Shown in pieces: positions 1-3,754 of a stretch of DNA of 5,021 nt. A model generated the notes under the pieces. The model did no database searches, was not told the origin of the DNA, and worked only from the letters and a program-made list of their open reading frames with translations. Source of the DNA: Ruminococcus difficilis. GTDB taxonomy: Bacteria; Bacillota_A; Clostridia; Oscillospirales; Acutalibacteraceae. The DNA lies in contig NZ_JAEQMG010000059.1 of NCBI RefSeq assembly GCF_016680995.1, positions 1-5,021 on the forward strand, read 5' to 3'. Position 1 is the first letter of the stretch; the number at the start of each line of letters is the position of its first letter. The position numbers and the translations under genes were made by a program.

Positions 1-495
1 CACAAGATCAACGACAGCGTTTACCACCTCATGCGCGGAGAAATCTTTGATTTTGAAGGAAAGAAATTCCTTGCCTTTGGCGGAGCGAGGTCACACGATA
101 TCGACGACGGTATTCTCTCTTGGGAGGATTTTGACACGCAGGAGCAATTCAAGGAAACTGTCCGCAAATGGAGAAAGCAGCGCAGGGTTTTCCGAATCAA
201 CCACGTTTCTTGGTGGGCTGAGGAGCTGCCTTCCGACGAGGAAATCCAAAACGCGGAAAACAATCTTGCAAAGGTTGATTATCAGGTAGATTATGTCATC
301 TCACACTGTGCGCCGCAGTCGATCGTTTCATGGCTCATGGGCGGTTATACGCAACCAGATAAACTAACCATGTATTTCGAGGACTTGGCACAGCGTTTGA
401 ACTTCAAAAACTGGTTTTTCGGTCACTACCACGATGACAGGAAAATCATAGGCAAGTTCATCTTGCTCTATGACCAGATTGTGAGGATTATTTGA
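1..495 (+). CDS. Calcineurin-like metallophosphoesterase, C-terminal part (5' end outside window)
   Basis: The frame is open from base 1, so the gene starts before the window; the first in-window ATG (31) is internal, because residues before it (NDSVYHLMRGEIF) read like the conserved core of these enzymes. About 164 residues are visible. Family motifs seen are the GGARSHDIDDG stretch after the central strand, ISHCAP with a metal-binding His at 304-306, and GHYHDD with two metal-binding His at 424-432 (the GHxH motif). The amino-terminal DxH, GD and GNH metal motifs would lie upstream. Such enzymes are two-metal phosphoesterases, and substrates vary (phosphoproteins, nucleotides, nucleic acid); nothing here fixes the substrate. 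No signal peptide or membrane segment is visible in this part, so it is probably cytoplasmic. It ends in TGA ten bases before a terminator and converges on the fic operon. Fold assignment is confident, function is not. Confidence 0.9.
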   Translation, partial: HKINDSVYHLMRGEIFDFEGKKFLAFGGARSHDIDDGILSWEDFDTQEQFKETVRKWRKQRRVFRINHVSWWAEELPSDEEIQNAENNLAKVDYQVDYVISHCAPQSIVSWLMGGYTQPDKLTMYFEDLAQRLNFKNWFFGHYHDDRKIIGKFILLYDQIVRII

Positions 496-504
496 AATAA
501 AATC

Positions 505-532
505 AGCAGCCCTGTTTTCAGAGCTGCTTTTT
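505..532 (+). terminator. Rho-independent terminator between convergent genes
   Basis: AGCAGC (505-510) pairs with GCTGCT (523-528), and after one C/A mismatch CTG pairs with CAG around a TTTT loop. The stem runs into TTTTT (528-532). It closes the metallophosphoesterase transcript. Read leftward, the same hairpin is followed by GATTTTATTTC, a weaker U-rich tail, so it may also end the fic operon transcript. Confidence 0.8.
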
Positions 533-549
533 GTATTCTTATATTCTAT

Positions 550-975
550 TTACCAATCGTCATCATCCCATGATGAACTGAAGCTGTTATGATTGTCGTC
601 ATCCCATGAAGAATGAAAGCCATACTTGCCGCGGTATTCCTCCATAATCGGTTCGAGCGTTTCCTTGATCGCCTCACAATCCGAGAGCAAATCATCCGCA
701 ACGAATTCGGGGATAGCTTTTATTTCCTTTAAAAACTCGATGTAATATCTGACAGAGCCTGTTTTCTGATATGCATGGCGCAATTCTTCCACCGTCTTGC
801 GCTCGGTTTTAGCGTTCAGCGCTTCATTGGAATACCGCTCTAAATATAATGCCGATTCGTTCAATCCGTCGGTCAAAACCTGATTGACAGTATCGTTCGG
901 CAAATGTTTTTTCAACTGTCTGACTTTGAAAACCAACTGCAAAGACAGCTCGGAAAAAGCCACTAAATCTGCCAT
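550..975 (-). CDS. Small helical protein (four-helix-bundle-like) with acidic WDDD tail, second gene of fic operon
   Basis: This is a 141-residue protein starting MADLVAFSEL. I prefer the ATG at 975 to the in-frame GTG at 1002, because AGAAGGGG sits about five bases upstream of that ATG. That site lies inside the last codons of fic, with only two bases between the fic stop and this start, which points to translational coupling. Residues 1 to about 118 look like amphipathic helices; the spacing of conserved-looking residues (LSLQLV, LPNDT, KTGSVRYYIEFLKEI, LEPIMEEY) recalls the four-helix bundle/Avd-like family, but this is a weak resemblance. The last 20 or so residues are a low-complexity tail with two copies of a SSWDDD motif, ending DDDDW. 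No catalytic motif, signal peptide or membrane segment is seen. Its position suggests a partner or target of the Fic enzyme, which is inference only. The gene is real with good confidence; its function is unknown. Confidence 0.8.
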   Translation of the reverse strand: MADLVAFSELSLQLVFKVRQLKKHLPNDTVNQVLTDGLNESALYLERYSNEALNAKTERKTVEELRHAYQKTGSVRYYIEFLKEIKAIPEFVADDLLSDCEAIKETLEPIMEEYRGKYGFHSSWDDDNHNSFSSSWDDDDW

Positions 976-977
976 GT

Positions 978-1946
978 TTACCCCTTCTTTCGATACGCCC
1001 ACGATTTGCCTTTTCGGAAGCGGATGATCATCCCTTTTTCAGCCATGCCGTTCAACACACGGTTGGCGGTGGCTGCGGAGACGGACAGCAGCTTGCGGAC
1101 GTCGTTGTTGGCGATTTCTCCATGCTTCGAGAGATAGTCGAGGATCGCCTGCTCTCGGGTTTCGGCTTTCGGCTTTACTTCTGAAGGTTGAGCGGTAACT
1201 TCTAAAAGTGCATCCTTGATCGCCGACAGCATAAACTCTATGAAACAGGTAGAGTCGGCGGCGTTATTCGCGTTGTTGATTGCCTGATAATACTCGCTCT
1301 GACGGTCGTGGATGATCGACTCCACCGGCACCCACGCAAAGAGCGGATTCCATTTTGAAAGCAACAGCGTGTGCCATAGCCTGCCGATACGTCCGTTGCC
1401 GTCGGAAAAGGGATGTATCAGCTCAAACTCATAGTGAAACACGCAGCTCTTGATCAGCAGAGGGGTTTCGTCATTCTCTGTCCAGTCCAGCAATTCTTCA
1501 ACCAACTGCGGAACATAGGCGGGCAAGGTGCCGAAATGCAAGATATTGCCCTGAGAATCCACCACACCGACCGGTCGTGAACGGAACTCTCCCGCATCGT
1601 CGCGCAGACCTCTTACCATAACGGCGTGTGCTGTCAGCAGGTCGTCTATCGAATACGGATTCAGCTCATCAAGCCTATCATATATCTCAAAGGCGTTCTG
1701 CACCTCCGCGATGTCCTTCGGCGGCGCCAATACACGCTTGCCCGACACAACTGCCGTAACCTGCTCCAAGCTCAGCGTGTTCTGCTCGATCGCAAGCGAG
1801 GAATAAATGGTCTTGATGCGGTTGCTTCTTCTCAACTGCGGCGAACGCGCGGCTTCCGTCAGCGTTGCCATCGAACCGACCAGCTCGGATATTTCAGCCG
1901 TCAGCCGAAGTATTCTCGTATTGATTTGAAACGGATATTTCTGCAT
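978..1946 (-). CDS. fic: Fic family protein with N-terminal inhibitory helix and C-terminal winged helix
   Basis: Fic enzymes transfer a nucleotide monophosphate, usually AMP, from NTP to a hydroxyl of a target protein. Read as 322 residues from the second ATG (1946): GGAGGG at 1953-1958 lies six bases upstream of it but abuts the first ATG (1952). The complete catalytic motif HPFSDGNGRIGR is at about residues 178-189. The N-terminal part contains YSSLAIEQNTLSLEQV at about 48-63, matching the class II inhibitory helix (S/T)xxxE(G/N), except that Gln follows the Glu. Residues near 265-320 form a winged-helix/HTH domain (EIANNDVRKLLSVSAATANRVLNGM), followed by a basic end. No membrane or export signal is seen, so it is cytoplasmic. 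It is the first gene of a leftward operon with the WDDD-tail gene and is divergent from two VbhA-like genes. The HTH suggests it may bind the repeats on its own promoter. Family call is very sure; the target protein is unknown. Confidence 0.95.
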   Translation of the reverse strand: MQKYPFQINTRILRLTAEISELVGSMATLTEAARSPQLRRSNRIKTIYSSLAIEQNTLSLEQVTAVVSGKRVLAPPKDIAEVQNAFEIYDRLDELNPYSIDDLLTAHAVMVRGLRDDAGEFRSRPVGVVDSQGNILHFGTLPAYVPQLVEELLDWTENDETPLLIKSCVFHYEFELIHPFSDGNGRIGRLWHTLLLSKWNPLFAWVPVESIIHDRQSEYYQAINNANNAADSTCFIEFMLSAIKDALLEVTAQPSEVKPKAETREQAILDYLSKHGEIANNDVRKLLSVSAATANRVLNGMAEKGMIIRFRKGKSWAYRKKG

Positions 1947-1952
1947 AGCCAT

Positions 1953-1958
1953 CCCTCC
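1953..1958 (-). promoter_or_regulatory. Ribosome binding site deciding the fic start
   Basis: On the minus strand this reads GGAGGG. It leaves no gap to the ATG at 1952 but a normal six-base gap to the ATG at 1946, so translation most likely begins at MQKYPF rather than MAMQKYPF. Confidence 0.7.
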
Positions 1959-1964
1959 GCCATT

Positions 1965-1993
1965 AGTATATCACTTCATCTCTCAAAAATCAA
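1965..1993 (-). promoter_or_regulatory. fic promoter (leftward)
   Basis: On the minus strand TTGATT (1993-1988) and TATACT (1970-1965) are separated by exactly 17 bases, and TG stands one base before the -10 box (extended -10). This is a near-consensus housekeeping promoter. The spacer is largely filled by one copy of the TGAGAGATGAA repeat and the -35 box is overlapped by a second, which is the geometry expected for repression. Confidence 0.75.
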
Positions 1994-2031
1994 TTCATCT
2001 CTCATTTTTGCTTTAAAAAATGAGAGATGAA
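1970..2031. repeat. Three-copy operator-like repeat array with 16-bp-arm inverted repeat
   Basis: Copies 1970-1985 and 1989-2004 are direct repeats (15 of 16 bases alike, 19-bp period) with core TTCATCTCTCA. The third core, TGAGAGATGAA at 2021-2031, is inverted. The second and third form a perfect inverted repeat: arm TTCATCTCTCATTTTT at 1994-2009, loop GCTTTA, mirrored arm at 2016-2031. Copies one and two overlap the spacer and -35 box of the fic promoter, while the inverted copy lies 24 bp upstream of the rightward -35 box. I read this as a DNA-binding site cluster for a regulator of fic and possibly of the antitoxin genes. The Fic winged helix is the nearest candidate binder. A terminator role is less likely because no U-tract follows on either strand. 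Confidence 0.75.
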
Positions 2032-2055
2032 ACAGAAACCGTCTTTTGTTTTGAC

Positions 2056-2084
2056 TTGACTATTCAACGTAGATTGAGTACAAT
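2056..2084 (+). promoter_or_regulatory. Rightward promoter of the VbhA-like genes
   Basis: TTGACT at 2056-2061 and TACAAT at 2079-2084 are 17 bases apart. The start codon at 2110 follows with GAGGAGG at 2094-2100, giving a short leader. An overlapping TTGACT at 2051-2056 would need a 22-base spacer and is less likely. Confidence 0.75.
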
Positions 2085-2109
2085 AAATCAAAAGAGGAGG
2101 TCGCTTTCT

Positions 2110-2295
2110 ATGACCGCAACAGAAATTGCTAAACGCAAACGCGCGGAAAAGACCGCATACGCTATTAACAGCATCGAGGGCGTTCCTGTATCAGAAGAAA
2201 CGAAGCACCTGTCCTCACAATGGGTTAACGGCGAATTGACGATAGAACAGGTTAAAGCTGAACTTGCTAAGAAATATAAGGCGAAAGCAACATGA
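2110..2295 (+). CDS. VbhA-like antitoxin, first copy
   Basis: This is a 61-residue protein. The open frame extends further left, but GAGGAGG at 2094-2100 and the promoter just before it place the start at ATG 2110. Residues 16-26 (AYAINSIEGVP) and the following EET...QWVNGEL segment match what I know of the VbhA-type antitoxin family, whose helix carries an inhibitory Glu that enters the Fic active site and blocks correct ATP placement. In the canonical motif a Ser/Thr lies four residues before the Glu; here that position is Ile and the Ser is two before, so the fit to (S/T)xxxE(G/N) is partial while the EG pair is kept. It is divergent from fic and overlaps the next gene by four bases (ATGA), so the two are probably co-translated. 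Likely role: hold the neighbouring Fic enzyme inactive (inference). Confidence 0.85.
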   Translation: MTATEIAKRKRAEKTAYAINSIEGVPVSEETKHLSSQWVNGELTIEQVKAELAKKYKAKAT

Positions 2296-2504
2296 AAAAT
2301 GAAGAAAAACGCCTGGGAGCTGTCAAGATTGCAAAGGCGATTAACAGCATTGAAGGCGTTCCGACTCCCGATGAAACAAATGAAATTATCTGCCAATGGA
2401 TTGACGGCAAAATATCCGACGATCAATTAACTGACGTTTTGCTTTCTTTATGCAAACGGATTATATATGAGCAAAACGAAGAACTACAATCCAACTCCGC
2501 ATGA
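2292..2504 (+). CDS. VbhA-like antitoxin, second tandem copy
   Basis: This is a 70-residue paralogue of the preceding gene. Over a 37-residue ungapped stretch (first copy from residue 16, this one from residue 14) 17 positions are identical, including all of AINSIEGVP, the ET pair, QW and the G after it. The core differs between copies in the part after the helix and this copy has a longer tail (KRIIYEQNEELQSNSA). The start is set by the ATGA overlap with the stop of the first copy, and an AAGG ten bases upstream may serve as ribosome binding site. Two such genes side by side suggest a duplication followed by divergence: they may dimerise, inhibit different Fic enzymes, or one may be the autoregulator. 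Cytoplasmic; no membrane segment. Confidence 0.82.
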   Translation: MKNEEKRLGAVKIAKAINSIEGVPTPDETNEIICQWIDGKISDDQLTDVLLSLCKRIIYEQNEELQSNSA

Positions 2505-2528
2505 GTATGTAGAGGGAGAATAACCGTT

Positions 2529-2573
2529 ATGAGCAGATTTTCCAAACACTGTTTGGAAAATCTACGGACATAA
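2529..2573 (+). CDS. Possible 14-codon leader-like mini-ORF (MSRFSKHCLENLRT)
   Basis: An ATG at 2529 preceded by AGAGGGAGA at about 2511-2519 opens a 14-codon frame ending in TAA. Almost all of it is occupied by a perfect inverted repeat, so its codons could simply be the by-product of that palindrome. It lies between the second antitoxin and the 195-residue gene in the same direction. It may be a leader peptide, the remnant of a longer gene, or not translated at all. Low confidence. Confidence 0.25.
   Translation: MSRFSKHCLENLRT
2535..2563. repeat. Perfect 29-bp palindrome (14-bp arms, 1-base centre)
   Basis: AGATTTTCCAAACA at 2535-2548 is exactly mirrored at 2550-2563 around a single C at 2549. 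No U-tract follows (ACGGACATAATG), so it is not a standard terminator. A one-base centre disfavours an RNA hairpin with full pairing and favours a dimeric protein binding site, or an RNA stem with the centre opened into a small loop. It could modulate expression of the gene at 2599 relative to the antitoxins. Confidence 0.7.
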
Positions 2574-2598
2574 TGTATTGTGACGCGAGGAAATTTGC

Positions 2599-3186
2599 AT
2601 GACAAAACAAGAAGTAAAACGATTCTTAAAAGCACACCGCAACCAGGAATATTCTGCGGCAAAGTTTGAATACTCAATGTATTTATACAAAGACATCGAA
2701 GAAAAAATGAATGAATTTGTGGCAAAAACGGTTCCCGGAAAAGAACCGGAAAAAGCAGCAAATTTGCAAATGATAGCAGAAGCAAAAACGGCTGAGGATA
2801 TTGTAAAGCTCATGCGAAAAGAGGCACTTATAGGAAACAGATTTGAATTAGTACAAAAGGCACTTGAAACGGAAGAAGAGACGCTGCCCCTCATACAAAA
2901 ACGAGCGCTAACAAACAGACAGGATGTTTTTATTGAAAACACAGTCAAGTTTTTCCTGCACTGCAAAACCAATTGCTGTGACTGGATATTAGATAATTAT
3001 CAGCTTTTCAAAAGCGAATATTTGAAATCTATGCTTTGTTTGGTATTAGGCTTTCGCGGAAATGTCAGCATGATAGAGTTTTTGATAAAAGAAGCGGAAA
3101 GGCTTGAACGCGAGTATCCGAAGGAATCCTATGATCAAGGTCCCACGTTAGCCGTTCAAGAACTATCCGTCAGATTTTTGAACTGA
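2599..3186 (+). CDS. Uncharacterised helical protein, 195 aa
   Basis: I do not recognise a named family. ATG 2599 is supported by GAGGAA at 2587-2592, six bases upstream. The sequence is almost entirely charged amphipathic helix: a Lys/Glu-rich N-terminal part (residues 1-65), then repeated helix pairs from about 75 to 190 (RFELVQKALETEEETLPLI, DVFIENTVKFFLHC, LKSMLCLVLGFRGNVSMIEF) whose layout resembles HEAT-type repeats. The segment CLVLGFRG is the most motif-like part. No transmembrane segment, signal peptide or catalytic signature is visible. It follows the second antitoxin in the same direction after 94 bases with no terminator, so it may be in the same transcript, or be controlled by the palindrome in between. 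A protein-protein scaffold role is conceivable from the fold guess but unproven. Confidence 0.8.
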   Translation: MTKQEVKRFLKAHRNQEYSAAKFEYSMYLYKDIEEKMNEFVAKTVPGKEPEKAANLQMIAEAKTAEDIVKLMRKEALIGNRFELVQKALETEEETLPLIQKRALTNRQDVFIENTVKFFLHCKTNCCDWILDNYQLFKSEYLKSMLCLVLGFRGNVSMIEFLIKEAERLEREYPKESYDQGPTLAVQELSVRFLN

Positions 3187-3202
3187 GTTTTTTTGAAATC
3201 GC

Positions 3203-3224
3203 TTATCTTTGATTAGGCGTCGCA
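3203..3224 (+). repeat. Direct repeat A, copy 1
   Basis: This starts TTATCTTTG and ends GCGTCGCA. It recurs at 3723-3743 with one substitution and one missing base. The two copies bracket nearly the whole gene-free region containing the tRNA-Trp fragment, one just after the 195-residue gene and one just after the res stop codon side. Confidence 0.65.
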
Positions 3225-3311
3225 AATTTTGATTTCTATGGTTGCCATTGGTGTAGACTCAGAGCATCGCTCTTGCCCTGTATTCGCCAAAATTCTTTTG
3301 CAGAATAACCA

Positions 3312-3338
3312 ATAGCATCAAAATATCATCAATAATCT
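3312..3338 (+). repeat. Direct repeat B, copy 1 (core AGCATCAAAA)
   Basis: 27 bases that match 3616-3642 at 24 positions. The 10-base core AGCATCAAAA (3314-3323) also occurs inverted at 3550-3559. Copies therefore lie on both sides of the tRNA-Trp 3' half, as arm-type integrase or accessory-factor sites do around an att core; that role is inference. Confidence 0.6.
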
Positions 3339-3403
3339 TTTCGCAGGGGCAAAAACGGCTCAAAATCGGCATATCCATGCGCTTTTCAGGCTCTCTACAT
3401 TGC

Positions 3404-3448
3404 CTCCAAAACCGCGTGCCGAGGGTTCAAGTCCTTCTGCCCCTGCCA
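3404..3448 (+). other. 3' half of tRNA-Trp (anticodon loop to CCA), likely attachment site core
   Basis: CTCCAAA (3404-3410) is a tRNA-Trp anticodon loop with CCA anticodon. It is followed by anticodon 3' strand ACCGC, a variable region GTGCC, T-arm GAGGG-TTCAAGT-CCTTC (five pairs, one G-U), acceptor 3' strand TGCCCCT, discriminator G and encoded CCA, then a strong terminator. The 5' half is missing: the bases before the loop (ATTGC) do not pair with ACCGC, and no D-arm consensus is present. An acceptor-like AGGGGCA occurs at 3345-3351, but at a distance that would make a 104-base molecule. Elements using tyrosine recombinases commonly integrate into tRNA genes and duplicate exactly such a 3' half, so I read this as an attL/attR core rather than a working tRNA. 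Confidence 0.75.
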
Positions 3449-3453
3449 AATTC

Positions 3454-3503
3454 AAAAGTCCGAGAAATGGCTTACGCAAGCCATTTTTCGGACTTTTCTT
3501 TTT
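3454..3503 (+). terminator. Strong rho-independent terminator downstream of tRNA-Trp fragment
   Basis: A 20-pair stem (3454-3473 with 3478-3497; one G-U at 3464/3487) with loop ACGC, followed by CTTTTT. It begins six bases after CCA, as expected for the native terminator of a tRNA gene. Its upstream arm starts with AAAA, so it can also act leftward. Confidence 0.85.
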
Positions 3504-3535
3504 GCTATTCTCACTTGAAAATCTCACGGCGCGCG

Positions 3536-3655
3536 GTCTAAAAATGCCTTTTTGATGCTTTAAATGAGCAGCAAAAGTGCATCCGGCGGTAACAAATCCA
3601 ACGTTTCCGTCCGGTATAGCATCAAAATAGCAGCAATTATCTGCGGGTTTTAGAC
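3536..3655. repeat. Nested inverted repeats
   Basis: GTCTAAAA (3536-3543) is mirrored at 3648-3655, and inside it TTTTGATGCT (3550-3559) is mirrored at 3618-3627. Arm spacing is unequal, so this is a pair of nested short repeats rather than one clean hairpin. It also contains the second copy of repeat B (3616-3642). A protein-binding or recombination-site role near the tRNA fragment is possible. No gene is seen here. Confidence 0.5.
3616..3642 (+). repeat. Direct repeat B, copy 2
   Basis: Matches 3312-3338 at 24 of 27 positions, with the core AGCATCAAAA unchanged. See copy 1 for the possible role. Confidence 0.6.
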
Positions 3656-3675
3656 GTTATTTTCTCAGTTTTCTC

Positions 3676-3715
3676 AAAAAATCTTCTCCGCAACACCATT
3701 TCAGGTACTGCGGAG
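3676..3715 (-). terminator. Terminator of the res gene (leftward), possibly bidirectional
   Basis: Arms 3686-3697 and 3704-3715 pair at all 12 positions as minus-strand RNA (two G-U) around a six-base loop, and the minus strand then reads AAGATTTTTT. Read rightward the hairpin is followed by TTTTGTG, but the two G-U pairs become A-C mismatches, so leftward action is favoured. It lies 40 bases beyond the res stop codon. Confidence 0.75.
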
Positions 3716-3722
3716 TTTTGTG

Positions 3723-3743
3723 TTATCTTTGTTTAGCGTCGCA
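3723..3743 (+). repeat. Direct repeat A, copy 2
   Basis: Second copy of the sequence at 3203-3224, with T for A at one position and one G missing. It lies between the res terminator and the res stop codon. Confidence 0.65.
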
Positions 3744-3754
3744 TTTTTATACAT

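Noticed and set aside
976..1002. GTG start at 1002 for the WDDD-tail protein
   Set aside because: It would overlap fic by 25 bases and turn the strong AGAAGGGG ribosome site into coding sequence; ATG 975 fits that site.
1626..2030. Rightward 134-codon open frame antisense to fic
   Set aside because: It lies opposite the intact Fic coding sequence and across its promoter and operator, has no ribosome site of note, and its product is Arg-rich low-sense sequence.
1970..2031. CRISPR-like array or attenuator
   Set aside because: Only three short copies, one inverted, with unequal gaps and no U-tract; the position on the fic promoter fits an operator better.
2020..2109. N-terminal extension of the first antitoxin to 2020
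   Set aside because: The extension would translate the promoter and the operator arm; GAGGAGG at 2094-2100 points to ATG 2110.
2423..2972. Leftward open frames opposite the antitoxin and the 195-residue gene
   Set aside because: Their products are Ser/Phe/Cys-rich strings typical of antisense shadows, and the forward genes have better starts and ribosome sites.
3238..3315. 25-codon open frame starting MVAIGVDSEHR
   Set aside because: No ribosome binding site, overlaps repeat B, and nothing supports translation.
3345..3448. Functional tRNA of 104 bases
   Set aside because: No D-arm, no pairing for the anticodon 3' strand ACCGC, and no bacterial tRNA-Trp of this length; called a 3' half instead.
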